From Zelopaecilomyces penicillatus (Eukaryota; Ascomycota; Sordariomycetes; Hypocreales; Pseudodiploosporaceae), in assembly GCA_005765155.1 (NCBI GenBank), contig VCCP01000001.1, positions 6,448,001-6,512,000 of the forward strand: a stretch of DNA of 64,000 nucleotides, read 5' to 3'. The translations under genes and the position numbers were made by a program. Below, in pieces: positions 35,101 through 48,092 of this stretch. Every line of letters starts with the position of its first letter. Position 1 is the stretch's first letter. The notes beneath the pieces are model-generated. The model was not told where the DNA came from and searched no databases. It was given only the letters and a program-made list of their open reading frames with translations.

Positions 35101-35695
35101 AGAAACAGCCAGACACTGGGCTCAAATCTCCAATGAGTATTACGATTTTGAACAAGGTATGCCTGCCCCTGTAGAATTGCATCATTTGAATGTAGCCACT
35201 TGCTAACGGTTGTGGACAATAGCTCAACTTGATGCGGCGTTTGTGAAGCCGCTTACGAAGGCTGAAATGCTTGAATTTTATGGCAAATTCTTCAGTCCTT
35301 CTTCTCCATCCCGAGCTCGTATATCAGTCCATTTACATGCTAGAGGGGCCGGCGAGCTTGACACAAAGGTTATCAATATGTTGCAATCTTTAGAACTGAG
35401 TGATGTTCCGCCAGAGAAGCCACAAAGTCTAGATGAGCTAGATGGGTACCTCAGGGACGGGCGAGGGATCTCAGACGACAAGAGAAACTCAATCATCTCC
35501 AAAGTCAAAGAGTTGGGTTTGGCTCAGGCAACTCATAATGCAGGGTCAACGGCAGCAATCAACGGTGTATCGGCAATAGGCTCAGCCGTGGAGATTTCGG
35601 ATGTACGTCAGTATAAGGCTGGTCTTTTGGCAAGCGTAGGAGCCCGACCAGTCAAGGACATTACCGAGTACGAGGAAATGGATTCCAAACTATGA
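32189..35695 (+). CDS. STE23: Insulin-degrading-enzyme family M16 metallopeptidase (Ste23-like) with C-terminal SKL
   Basis: Four exons, 32189-32479, 32542-33396, 33521-35156 and 35223-35695, give about 1084 residues. A Pro/Gln/Ala-rich N-terminus of about 30 residues precedes the first M16 domain. The inverted zinc motif HxxEH is HAVEH, residues 93-97, with the first intron placed exactly after the last His; LLFMGTKKFPIENEY follows. The downstream acidic metal-ligand region is AVDSENKKNLQNDTWRLHQL. The middle and C-terminal M16 domains are complete (RTKEQLGYIVFA near residue 830). Yeast Ste23 processes a-factor precursor and IDE degrades small peptides in a closed chamber. The protein ends in -SKL, a canonical type-1 peroxisomal signal; human IDE ends in a related tripeptide. 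Introns are GT-AG with CTAAC-type branch sites. Confidence 0.94.
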
Positions 35696-36837
35696 AGAGG
35701 ACTCTGGGGTGCAATGCTTGGATTGGAAGGCAGGTGGGAAAACTGATAGAGATAAAAAATGGACAGCATGCGCAAACTGAATCGCCAGAGTCGAGATTTC
35801 ACCAAGCGCATTTGCTACCTAGAGCCTAGAATTACACATTTGTATTGAAAAAGACCATTTAATGTTTGCTTGGATGCAGCGGTGTGTGAATAATGGTAGA
35901 TTGCCCTCGGCAGAATGCGTCAGAAAGTCGAATTGTTAAAGTGAACGGGATATAAGTATTATTACAATGGCGGTAGATCAGCGCACGTTGGTTGGCGATA
36001 TCGGTCGACCGCCACTCTGCCGGCTTGCTACGGAGTGGAGGGGTGAAAGAGGCCGTTGAGAGGTTGAGAGGGGTTTCAGCGTCATATCGCAGTGATTTGC
36101 CCCTGGGGACAGTCCCCAAACATACGCTTGGAACCAGGTAGGTAGGTTGACCCCTCGGCTGCTTGCAAGGCTGTAAGGATCCTCGATTCCCCCCCTCTCC
36201 TCTCCTTCAATCCCACTGGCCCGCTCCATTGGGGCTCACCTCACCTTACATCGGCCGCTGGTTCACGCAAAACTCACGGCCGCCTTTTCAGGGCACGCTC
36301 ATCCTTGCCCTGTAACTCCATCCGGCCAAAATTTACACCAACTTCGTTCAGTCCGACCCAAAGAAACAAAGAGGTGCCCTTTTGCGGCTCGGCTGTTTCT
36401 TTGCCCTTTTCTTTTTTTTTTCCTTCCCTTCTCAGCCGTTTCCCCGCCGCCCCTCCATCCACCGAGTCGCGCCGTCTTCACTATTCCTTCAACTCCAAAA
36501 GTTTTTCGTGACTTTTGAAGTTAGTTGCGAAACTTTGTTTCCAGGCTACCCACTGTTCGTGTGTGTGTGTGTGTGCGCGCCTCTGCAGCACACCGAATCA
36601 CGGCAGGACCGCAAGTCAGCCAGTCCAGCCCAGCCCAGTCAAGCCAAGTCCAGCCCTGCACCGCGCTACACTGCCACTACACTGTACTGTCCTGGCTGGG
36701 CCCGACCAGCGGCTTCCGTGACGTGACGTCTTCCGCCCTGCTCACTTTCACACCACCACCACCACTCCCACCAGCCAGCGTTAAACTCTAAAGAAGACCC
36801 ACTGACCTACGCCGCCTGCCGCCTCCCGCCTGGCCCG
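35696..36837 (+). other. Intergenic region and ubiquitin-protease promoter/leader
   Basis: About 1.1 kb. It contains an AGGTAGGT block (36136-36148), C/T-rich leader-like sequence from about 36400, a GT/GC microsatellite and CCAGC/CCAGT pentamer-like repeats (36616-36660). No gene is recognised. Confidence 0.5.
36559..36580. repeat. GT/GC dinucleotide microsatellite
   Basis: About nine GT units passing into GC units in the probable promoter or 5' UTR of the ubiquitin-protease gene. Alternating purine-pyrimidine of this kind can adopt Z-DNA. Confidence 0.85.
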
Positions 36838-37377
36838 ATGTCTGGTATTTTGCTTCATCTCTGTGCTCTTTACTAACGTCTATCCTCCACTTCCAGGGCC
36901 TCGATCTGCTAGCCACTCTTCGTCGTCAGAACTCTCCCTTTGTTCTTTCTTTTCCCCCCCGAGCTGCCCAGGCAGCTCACTGTCAAGACGTCTTCCTCAA
37001 AGAAGAGAAAGCTTGCCCGTCCACTGGTTATCGATTTGGAAGCCTCCGGCTCCCCTTCGCCGGACACCGCCCTGCCGTCCTGCGAACCTGACGACGATCC
37101 GGCCCTCTCCTTCTCCGTAACGCCGACTGCCTCCGGGCCAGAACCACCGTCATACGTGCGCGCGGATTCGATTCCCGCCTCCAGCCTGCCCCAGCGGCTG
37201 CAGATCCACGCCGGCTCTCTTGTGTCCGCTGATTACGCATCGTCTGCCGCCTCCTCTCCCTGCGCCTCAGCCTGTGCTGAACTGTCTTTGGATAGCGACA
37301 GAGGAGGAGACGAGACTGGCCCTGTGCGGAATCCCGCCAGAAGCCAGTCTCCGTTCCGGGTCTCAAGGAGGGCCATT
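36838..37377 (+). other. Probable N-terminal exons of the ubiquitin protease, with a frame break in a C7 run
   Basis: ATG-TCT-G at 36838-36844 is followed by a near-perfect intron (36845-36896: GTATTT, TACTAACG, CCAG) and reads on as MSGPRSASHSSSSELS. That frame soon becomes unlikely and stops at 37120. The next frame carries SSKKRKLARPLVIDLEAS and continues unbroken into the certain coding region from 37378. The switch falls on a run of seven C at 36954-36960; one more C would join the two frames. It could be an assembly error, a strain allele or a mis-modelled start. Confidence 0.5.
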
Positions 37378-40300
37378 ATGAACGGAGACGCTGAGTTGCC
37401 CCACCGCTCCTCTTCACCGCTTAAGCGACGAGCTTCCAGCATGGACCCAGAAGCAGATGTCGGCGTCAATGGAGACACAGATATGGGAGGCTCCAAACCG
37501 TCGACGAGGCTACCTCGTGCCATGAGTGTTGATGCTCCCGATGCAACCAACTCCGGCCATGCCAATAGTACGGATTCATCCACCACTCAGGGTAAGCCAT
37601 TCAATGCCTCCCTCTTAGATTTGTATTGGAAAACAACCGGGGGGAAACTGACATTACTACCATGTAGCCCCTCCTCCGATATTGGAGCAGGTCAAGATCA
37701 TCGAGATGTTGCTCAGAGCCTTCGCCGAATCGCCAGCAAAGGAAGGCGACAAAGCATATCTAGTGGCGCGGTCTTGGGTAGACAGGGCTCTTGCATTGCG
37801 CTCAGACTCTAAACAACCCAATCCAGATGTAGGCGACACGCCTCTAGGCCCAGTCGACAATTCAGATATCATTCAGGAGGTGATCCAGGAGCCTGGGCGT
37901 GAGCCCTTTACCCGACTTAAGCCAGGCTCTGATCAGGAGTCGTTTGAGTTGTTTCCCGAAGATGCATGGAAACTGGTTATGGATTGGTATGGAATGAAAG
38001 AAGGACAGACGCCCATTGTTCGGACTGCCATCAACACAGCCCCAGACCCCCAATCAGAGGCCAATGTGCTCTATGAGTATCACCCACCAGTTTTTCATGT
38101 GCATCGTTTGTGGTCTGAGTGGAGCCCTATCCCTATAGAGCAGTCTCTCAAATCCAAGAACCCGCCTCCCGTTGTTGTTATCAGGAGTCGCAAATATCGT
38201 GCTCAGTCATTCATCAAGGACATCAAGGGTCTTACTGGCATTTCGCTTGATCGCAAAATTAGGCTATGGACTATTCCTCAGCAACTGCCTGCAGGTGGGA
38301 ATTCCGAGTCTCGCCCCGCTCTCACGCCACCTGATTCTCCAGGCCGAGCACAAAGTTCAGGTAATTCCCAGAGCCTCTGGCCGAGCCTCTTGGTCGACAC
38401 GGTATCTTTTTCCAAAGTTCGTGATACCAAGCTCGAGGTCCCTCTCTCAGATCAAACTACAAACACGAATTACAATGGATCAGCTCCTCTGCAGCTCTTC
38501 GAACTCGTTACCGATCAAACCCTTGTATTGGAGGAATCAGTCGACAGCGGATGGGTTAGCACTTGCACTAGTCGGTCACGGAACCCAGAAAAAGCAATAC
38601 CTACCCGGGTTAATGCGAATTCGTCTACTTCAAAACCGAGCAGCAATCGGAGCAGTCCGGGTCCTGAAGGCTCTTTGACCCGGGGTCGAATGCAGAAAAA
38701 GGGTTATGGCCGGAGCATTGGAGCAGTGGGATTACACAATTTGGGCAACACATGCTATATGAACTCTGCTCTTCAGTGTGTGCGCAGTGTTGAGGAATTA
38801 ACCAAGTTTTTCCTCACCGATACCTACTCCGACGAACTCAATAAAGGCAATCCTCTAGGCTACAACGGAAAGGTCGCCATGGCGTACGGTTCACTGTTGA
38901 AAGAAATATACGACGAAGGCAGGGGTGCGGTGAGCCCTCGCGATTTCAAGAATACAGTTGGTCGATGCCGAAGTACTTTCTCCGGATGGGGCCAGCAGGA
39001 TTCTCAGGAGTTTCTAGGGTTTCTTCTTGATGGTCTCCAGGAAGACTTGAGCCGCGTCAAGAAGAAGCCTTATATCGAAAAGCCTGATTCCACGGATGAC
39101 ATGATCAATAACCCAGAGGCGATCCGAGAGATGGCAGACAAGGTGTGGGACATTACCCGAAAACGGGATGATTCCGTCATCGCAGACCTTTTCACCGGGA
39201 TGTACAAGTCAACTCTAAAGTGCCCCGAGTGCGGGAAGATCAGCATCACCTTCGATCCTTTCAATAATCTCACTTTGCCATTGCCATTGGAGAATATGTG
39301 GACGGCTACGCTCAAATTTTTCCCCCTTAACGACATCCCAGTCAAGATTGAAGCCGAGTTGCCCAAGCATAGCTCAATAGAAGGCTTGAAGCAGTTCTTG
39401 TCAATTCGAACTGGAGTGCCAGTGGATCGATTAATGGGTGCTGAGGAATTCAAAGATCGCTTTTTCAAAATTTATGACAACAGCCAGGATATATCGGAAG
39501 AGATACAGCACTCTGATATTCCAACCTTCCACGAGCTAGAAGCCGTCCCTACCAACTGGCCGGGCAAAGGGCCACAGAAAAAGGCTCGTTCCATGTTGGA
39601 TATTGACACGCCCCTTGACAGTGCTGAATGGGATGACCCTAGATATGACACCATGGTTATTCCTGTTCTTCATCGGCGACCACAAGCCTCCGGTCGAGGC
39701 TCAGAAGGGGTCTCCCCTCCCCACTTCATTACTCTGACGAGAGAGGAATTATCTAATTACGATATGATTCAGCGCAAGGTTTTGGAGAAGGTGTCAACGT
39801 TCTCTACATGGTCTAAGCTCCGTGTGCCCTCTGGGTCGGAAAGTGGAGATACCGATATGGTTATCACCACGTCGTCAGATGCCGATTCTTCAGGTGACGG
39901 CAAGGTAGCGGCAAAGTCGGTCGAGGGAGAGGATGACATGGTCGATGTAACAATGAAGGATGTGGATGAAGGCGCTGTTACCTCCTCGCCGCCACTCCCC
40001 AATCAACCTCAAATTCTGAAACGCTTTAATACCCGACGATCCGGGTTTATTCGGCCGGATCAGCCTCTCGAACCGGAATTTCATAATATGTTCGAGCTCA
40101 GCTATTTTGCTAACAGCACAGACGGGGCCATTCCTACAGGCTGGTCAAGCGTGGACAACACAAGAACCCTTCCAAAACTCTCTGATCGTATCCCTGAACC
40201 CCAGGCAAAGGATGATGATGAGGCCAGTCCAGAAAGCTGGAACAGCGCCGCCTCTGGGAATGATGAGAGCAGCAACGATGAGGAAGTACAGACAGAGCCA

Positions 40301-41939
40301 AGCCAGACACGCATGGTGGACGAGTCAACCGACGAGGACATGCCCCATGGTGCTAGAGTATGTTTTGCTACACTAACCTTACTCGGTCGTATCATTCGCC
40401 ATACTGACCCTTTAATAGATGTTGAACCGTGCCACCGGAACACGACAGCAGCAGAAGCCGGGTGCCGGTGGACGCAAGAAGTTCAAGGGCCACAAGACTT
40501 ATGGAAAAAAGGGTAACAAGCGTCGAGACAAGCAGGCGCGAGGCAGCAAACAAGGTCGACGCATGTCAAACGTCAATCCGCAGCCCATGCCCCCCGCAGT
40601 AGCTGACGGTGGACCTTTAATTCGATTGCACGAGGGTCTTGTAGTGGACTGGAATGAGGAAGCATGGGAGACGGTCTTTGGTAATGTCAGCAAGAAACAA
40701 CAACAAGAGGATTCATTTCAAGGGGCCAGGACATTCATTGACTTGGATGTGCTCAATGACACTGCCCTCAAAATCAATCAGCGAAGGCGACAAACCCGTC
40801 GATCTCGTGGTGTGACTCTGGATGAGTGTTTGGACGAATTCGAGAGAGCTGAAGTTTTATCCGAGCAGGATATGTGGTACTGCCCGAGGTGCAAAGAACA
40901 TAGACGAGCCAGCAAGAAGTTTGACCTGTGGAAAACGCCGGACATTCTAGTAGCTCATCTAAAGCGTTTCAGCAGCTCCGGGTGGAGACGAGACAAGCTG
41001 GATGCTCTCGTCGACTTCCCAATCGAAGGATTGGACCTCACATCCAGAGTTATCCAGAAGGAAGCCGGTGTTGAAGAGATATACGATCTGATCGCCGTTG
41101 ATGACCATTATGGAGGCTTAGGTGGCGGCCATTACACTGCATATGCCAAAAACTTTGTGGATGGACGCTGGTATAATTATAACGGTACGTGATAAAAGGG
41201 AATCATTAATGGGTAAACCGTAGTACTAACCAACAAAACAGATTCCTCTGCGACTCCTGTATCAGATCCCTCATCAGTTGTCACGAGTGCAGCATACTTA
41301 CTTTTCTACCGTCGCCGGACCAGTGGGCATCTAGGTGGACCACGCTTCGCACAGATTTTTGAGAAATATGCCAGCGACACAAGTGGCGAGGATGAACCCT
41401 CAGAGTCTGGAGACGGTGACCGAGGCGCCTTGGCCAACTCACTGAAAGTCACGGGGGACTCTACCACTGTCAATCCTTCGACTGGCGACCTTCCCTCGTA
41501 TGATTCGGCCACAAACACCGAGACGATACATGATAGCATTGAAGATGGGGGCTCGGGGCCCTCCAATGGTTTCAAGGCCGCGGGCTTAAAATCTCTGGAT
41601 ATGACACAGAGCTGGAGCTTCACTGGACTTGATGGCAGCGGAGCGGAGGGCTCCACTGTGGCCGACTATGCCAGCGACGACGCCCAATTTGACTCATCGG
41701 GTGATGAGCGACGTGCTAGTCAAGAATTTTTTGAGTCAGACACAGTCATGGATACAACCGGCACTTCTAAATACTTCAAGGATGGCTCAGCATCGTCTCC
41801 ATCCTCCAAGGACATTGATGCCCAGATATGGCAGGGCAGTGGTGTTGTATCTGTGCCAGCGATTGTTGGAGACGAGGAGGGCTCAGATGAAGTTGCTGAA
41901 ATACATCTCGAGGGTGATCATACACTTCGTGACGAGTGA
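37378..41939 (+). CDS. ubp12: Ubiquitin-specific protease, Ubp12/USP15 group
   Basis: Certain coding exons are 37378-37591, 37668-40357, 40419-41184 and 41242-41939, 1455 residues from the first in-frame ATG; the true start may lie upstream. The N-terminus is disordered with PLKRRAS-type basic patches. A DUSP-like domain starts near AKEGDKAYLVARSWVDRAL. The catalytic Cys box is GLHNLGNTCYMNSALQ (Cys codon at 38753) and the His box is GGLGGGHYTAYAKNF (His codon at 41130), followed by RWYNYNDSS split by an intron. Two zinc pairs, CPECG and CPRC, lie in the finger. A long insertion in the catalytic domain holds a basic block (GGRKKFKGHKTYGKKGNKRR). The C-terminal 200 residues are acidic and disordered. 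It removes ubiquitin from substrates. Ubp12 in yeasts acts on several targets; the substrate here is unknown. Confidence 0.93.
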
Positions 41940-44900
41940 AGCTGGCAATTTTTTGTTTCTCACTGAGCATTATTTGTTGCTATGATGATGGTGTTTGGCC
42001 GATATCGTGACATGGTTTGTATGGTGTCACACCATGGACTGTTTTAAGGATGTGAATGAGGCATGAAGGAAAGACGATCAAAAGGGCGACGGGGCAAAAA
42101 CAAAACAAAGCAAAAAAATACACTTTGCATAGATAGAGTTAGACCCTCACGCTCCGTTGCGTCTTGTCAGGCGGGTTGGCGTTTGGCTGCATGAGTCTCT
42201 ACAGTGATCAAGGCATTGACGAGCATACGAAAGTGCATAGTCGGGATACATTAACTGGTTATATGAAGGAGCCACATTATAGATACATGAACGGATAGAT
42301 ATATAAAACCTATACTCCTTATTCTGTGGCAATTGGCAATGGCAAGTCATTGCGGTTTTGGTGCTAGTAATTTACCGAGTTTACTTGGCTTTTGTGTATT
42401 GAAATCGTTATGGTTCGTTGGATTGGGGTTTACATGTGTAACTATTTTGTGCGCCTCCGTGCGACCTGTGATGTTATTCTCCCCATTGCATGGTTGCTAA
42501 GTGTTATGAGGCGGTTGAAACTGCAGTCGTATCGGGTAGTTCATTCGACTGCCGTTGGAATGTCACATTGCCAAAATAGTTGGCGAGAGACACTGTAATA
42601 CATGGACCGTCACACGATGATTAACCATGAAGAGCTTTTCGATTTTACTCCAGTGAAGGATTAAAGTCCAGGGTAGGGCAGCATTCATGACAGCACGATG
42701 CTTATCTGTTCACATTCATTGGACAGATACTTCGTAATCGCGGTCCCATAAATAATAATAGTTATTCTAAGAAACTCGTCCAGGCTTGCATTTACCTCTT
42801 ACGTGCTCGCGCGTCAGACAGAGCCCTGGCGTGTGACGTGAAAGGAAAGTCCGCAGATGACGCTCGATCTTAAAAACAATATTAAAAATCCTATGTGCAT
42901 CAGATGTCCGTCCCACCAGCCAGTCTGACAAGTGCATAACTTGAACGGCTTTGACTTTTTCAATGGGTGAGTAAGGAGCAGGTGACGGGGGTGTTGTCTA
43001 ACATTCAAGGGAGACTGGGTCACACGCTATTTGAATACTCGTGATTCATGGAAGGGAGGAAGGCGAGTTCTATGTAAATCATGGCTGGTTGGTCGGAGGG
43101 CCTTTGGGGTTTCACATTGGGGGTGTTTCGGGTAGTTAATTAGAATAGAGGTAGAGATGAATTGGAAGAAAGAAGAACAACAGCAATCGACGGATTTGCC
43201 CGTCTGGCATCATGGCACGAAAGTGGAGAGTATGCGTCCCACAAGGGCTTGTGCGTCCCAGGGAATATTGAAACCATGTTCATAGATGCGGTACTAAGGT
43301 ATGGGGATGGGACTTGTCGGGTACGAAGGATCGAATTGCTGGTTCCTGTCCTGCGGAGTTTGTCGCGAACCTTGAGGCGCAAGGGTTAAGGCTCTCAGGC
43401 TCAAAATACTTTAAGGAAGACAGGACACTATTGCCAAGGGGGGCATGATTGCGAATGCTCCAGCTGAGTGAGGCGGATCATTGGCAAGCATTCTTGTCAA
43501 CAAGGTCAAGAACCTTGCATACCCATGCTTCGATGAAGGTTCTGGAAGAAGGCCAGAAGCGCAGATGATGGGGAGTGTGGGAGAGAGGAGCCGGACGGAA
43601 CTCAATGACATCGGGATAGGCAGCAGAGAAGCGCAAATCAGATATTAACATGTCCGTCCCCATGCCGTTAAAGCCATTAATAACCTAATGATCAGCCAAG
43701 TGGGCGCCAATCAATGCCAAGCCCGGCGGCTCTTAACTGACGCAGCATCTGGGTCATCCTGACTTGGCCGGGAGAACTTCGCCAAGCGCCTGCGCCGTCG
43801 CCGGGGAAATATGCCAGCGGGTTCCGAAGGACCGTTGCTGGGGAGAAACAGGTGGACAGTAGGGTGGGGGACCCCCAGAGAACCGTTAGGGGCAGAATTT
43901 AGGGAGAGCGCAAGGGGAACAAGAGACGCGGCCCCTCCGAGCCGGTAACTCCAGCGCTCGGATAAGGCGAACCGCGCAAAAGCCCCCGTGGACGGCATGT
44001 GCTTTCTTCGTCCAGGTAAGATGAGGAGCCCTTTGTGTATCCGTATGTATACAAAGTGTTACTGCAAGTACCTGTAGGAGGTCCAGAGGAAAAAGAAAGA
44101 AAAAAAGCACACACGGGCGATGATGCAGCGCCTGGTCTTCCCCCCCACAAAGGCTCGGCTTTGGTTTCGGGTCGCCAATCGGAGGCGAGTTGGCCACGAG
44201 TGAAAAGTGCTGGAAGGAGAAACCCCCCCTACGACACATCTTCTGTCGCGCAGGGGCGGCAGATTGGCCGTGGGATGGGGGCGTCACTTTTCATGGCTTG
44301 GGTTATTTTTTCATTTTTCCCCCCTCCATGATTGTCATTTTGTGTGCCGTGATAGTATGCAGAGGCTTGGAATTGCAATGCAAAGTCGCAGATGCTGGGG
44401 TTCAGTTTTCCGTGTTTCGTTCTATTATGTTTTCTTTTTCCCCAAGGGTGGCTCCTCCCCTAAACTCCGCCTCCTTTCTCGATCATCCCTTCCACGTGTC
44501 TTGTCTTACGGATGAATGTGAGTGTGTGCTTGCTTGTGTGCAAGAAGGAAGGGGACAGAAGGAAGGAAGGAAAATGTGCGGGTGTTCTGTTTGATAATTA
44601 GCAATCTGGGGGCGCATCCCGACCAACGGCGTGGCTCATATTGCTGCAACGTTGGCGATCCAATGCTTGTTGAATAGCTCTGCCTGATTGAGTTTTTCCA
44701 ACCCCCTTTCAGGCTCGTTGCACTTGTTGCGACAACGGTCTTATCAAAACTCAATCTAATACTTGGGTGCCCCCTTGTCAGTAGGTAGTGGCCATAGCAG
44801 GTTAGCAGCTCCAGCGCGGAGGTGCACTACCTGGGGGTTAGCTACTTCCCGGTTACGAGTAGCTCGTCACAGTTCCTCTAGTCAAGCTTGTGTCCTGCAT

Positions 44901-47900
44901 GTACCTTGCCTGTTCAGCAGGGCATTGCGACGTCACCCACTCTCGGCCCCAGAAGACTGCCCTTGGTTTCCAGAAGACTTGGTTGCCTAAGGTAGGTACA
45001 TATTCCATCCATGCGTGCAGCCTGTCGGGTCAGGCGTACTACCTATTAGTGCTGTAATCCCTCTGTAACTAGAGCCCATCGTCATCTTGTTAGGCGTAGC
45101 AACGGCCGTCCAATGGTGGTGGTGGTGGTCTTTGCGCTTTCCTCGTCATAATCATTCGTCCCGTATGACCGTTTTTTGTGTTTACATTTCCTTCTGGGCC
45201 GACCACGGAGTCGATACACTGGCGCACCCGTCCCTGGGTTTGGCGTCTTATGAGTAAGTTATGCATACTCTGTATGATGCAGCGCTGTGGCTGATGGTCT
45301 GGCCGAGTTCTAACAACGGCCAACGCTCCGGAACGTCCTCGCCCAGCAACAGAGCTGAAAGCCTGCAGATCCGCTGTCGAGTCGCTGAGCCCTTGCCCAC
45401 TTCCCTGTCCGCTGCCCAGTTGTCGGCCACTTTATTACCAGCATTTTCCCCTATGCTACACCCTGTCTCCCCTGTGCTACCCCCTGTTACCTCCCCCACC
45501 GACCCCCTCCCAGCCGAGACGACGGCGCATGGCCCCAACCCTAATTGAGGCGACGTGCCGTTCAGTTTATTCGTGTGTCTGGACAAGGTCCTCTCTAATA
45601 CCAGCTAGCACTACGTGTTTGGGGCGAGCTCACCGATGAGTTTGGCTTGGCTCTAGATATTGTTGATGAATGAATGACATGGCCTGATCAGACACACACT
45701 GCTCATTCATTGAATGTGTGCGCCTGATTACAGCGAGGACAATAAAGTATGAGAGCCTGCATAACAGGTTCAGTTTGCTTGGCTCCTCACGGGACTGTTA
45801 AGTTTGTTCGATATCATGAACAAGAAGAGAGAAGGTAAGAAGCTCGAGCATTCTAGCCAGCACACACCAGCAGCAAAAATAAAAGAACAACAAAGTACAA
45901 GGGCACTGGAAAAGGAAGTCATCAATCTTTCCAGGAGCACTTTTACAGTAAGTAGGTGTAGGGCTCAAGAAAAGTACGGCGTACAGGAAAGTATCCCTGG
46001 CTGAAGCCCCCTTGTCGCCTTGTGGCTGTCTGGACCCGCCGTGCTCATCTGCAAGGCCTATGGTTGAGGTATCTGATTGGCCAGTTTGTCCTCAATCCTG
46101 GCAAGCCGGCCGCCCACACTCCCCGAAATGGAGCCTTCGCGCAGTCTTCTTTTTCTTCATGGAACAATTCCATTCGCTGTGTGCTGGACGTGCGAGGCAC
46201 GGTCTGTGGCCATACAGGGAGGTACATTGGCCCCCATTGCCATGCTGTTCGTTGTCTTCCGAAGCGGACAGACGAAGGCAAGAGATACCTGCGTGAGCAC
46301 CTACCTAGTAATTGTCCCAAATTTCAAGGTAATCAGGTGCTATCAACGCATTTCATAAGGAGTACAAAGCCGAAGAAGAATAGGGAACTTGTGCAGCATG
46401 ATGCTGTTGCAATTAGGTATATGCAGTTAATTGCAGCAGCAACAGTGAAGGCCACAGTAAGGGCCCGAGGGTGGGCAGCCTCCCTTCCCCGAACGTCGTC
46501 ACTTGTATTGCTGATTTCCCAATCCGTCCTCGTCCCTAATGCCGCGCCTTCACTGGAGGCCGGGGGGCTAGCCTGTGCCGTTCGTCTTCTGTCGCGGGTT
46601 ATTCGCCTCCCACAGACTGCTTCTTGCGCCCACCCACCCGTCTGCCCTGAGGTGGCCTAAATACCTGTACATACATGGCCATACAGGCATGAAAGCACTG
46701 AGCGCTCGAACCTCGTCATCTGGCCAGCGGGTGGCTTCCATGCTTCATCTGCTATCTGCTGTACATCCGGAGTTACCTGTGGTACTTACGTACCTACATA
46801 CAGTTATCCCCCTTCCCCATACTTCGCATCCTTTCTCATAATCCCCTCCCCCCCGACGGGCTGTTGCTGCTGCTACTGCTGCTGCAACACGTCGTTCGCC
46901 GCCGATCCCTCGAACGGCTGACGTCTGCCCCTCCAGCGTTCCCAGCCTGGCTCGACATTTCACCAAAACAGTACCAGCGCCGAGCGCCGACCAAGCACAG
47001 GGCCTGGATAACGGCGAGATTAGCCTGCTGAACCCACCAACAACAGCCCTGCGCCAACGCCTAACAGCACACCAACCAGCAACCGTCTGCCAGCAGCACC
47101 CGGCCCACCAGAGCAGAGGGCCGCCTAATACAGGTAGGCTTACCACCAAAGCAGCAGCCACATGCCGCCACCCATCATCGCCCACCCACCTTGCCCACCC
47201 ACGGCGACATTTGGCCTTGACCCGCGCACCTGGCCTGGCCTCTGGGGGCTTCCACGCACCCTTCTAAACCCAGCAGCCTGCCCCCCCGGCCACTCCCCCC
47301 CAAAGAAAAAAAGAGCGCCCCCTCCCAGGACCCGCCCTCGCGCGCCAGACCTGCCGTCCAACGTCTCAGAGCAACAGACCTACCAGAACCACCCTCGTGC
47401 AACCCGACAAGTCGCCCTTCGTGCCGTCTCCATCCACACCTTCGATCGAAATACACTGATTGACCGGGCCAGACCTACACACAAATTACAACGCATGTGT
47501 GTGCGGACGTGCGTGCCTGCATGAGCGACCCGACCGATTGAGCGCTTGAATGGCTGTCTGACTAACTGGGGAACAACTGAGCCCGCTGCAGAGCCTACAG
47601 ACTGGAGAAACAGAGACAAAGAGCACCTCCACTGCCTTCTGCCCGTCTGAGTCTGTCGCTGTGTCGCCAACGCTGGAGCATCACCATCCTCTCTGCCAAA
47701 CAAATCCAACCCTCACCACCTCGATCCGACGACTTCCCTCAGGGCCCTTCAGCCTTCGACCCTCGTTTCTATCTTCATCTTTCATTACTGTAGCCTCGAC
47801 ATTTTCTCCCGTTGCCGCATCGGTCGCGCCGTCGCACAAATTGAAAATCACCACGACAACCCCCCCATCCGCCCAATTGCGCGCCCGTTGATCTCTCGAC

Positions 47901-48092
47901 CTTACAATCCGAGTCGTTTTTACCCAACGACGCCCGTTACTCACTTTCGCCTCGGCTTGCTTTTCACGTCCCCTCGGGGAATCGAATTTCTCATTTTCCT
48001 ATTAGCTGTCGCTTCTGGTGCAGCGTTCGCCAATCCCGCCCGCGTGGTCAACGTGCTCCAGTCGCGAGACTGGTAGCGTCCCGTTGCCCACC
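41940..48092. other. Gene-poor region of about 6 kb before the phosphodiesterase
   Basis: No open frame has a domain or splice partner I recognise. Features seen are G/C-rich stretches (43740-44330), AGGTAGGT near 44993, CTG/CTA repeats near 46862, and from about 46900 a C/T/A-rich segment that looks like promoter plus 5' leader for the phosphodiesterase. An ATG-initiated frame of 120 codons (47162-47524) lies in this putative leader and has low-complexity, Pro/Thr/Arg-rich sequence. Confidence 0.45.

Noticed and set aside
45248..45586. Overlapping sense and antisense frames of about 95-112 codons
   Set aside because: Low-complexity Pro/Ser or Gly-rich sequence on both strands without family features.
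46022..46660. Open frame of 212 codons on the plus strand
   Set aside because: Starts at a non-ATG codon, overlaps similar frames on both strands and has no domain.
47888..48076. Frame ending 17 bases before the phosphodiesterase start, with a signal-peptide-like stretch
   Set aside because: No ATG in the frame. It lies in the probable leader and shares no frame with the enzyme.
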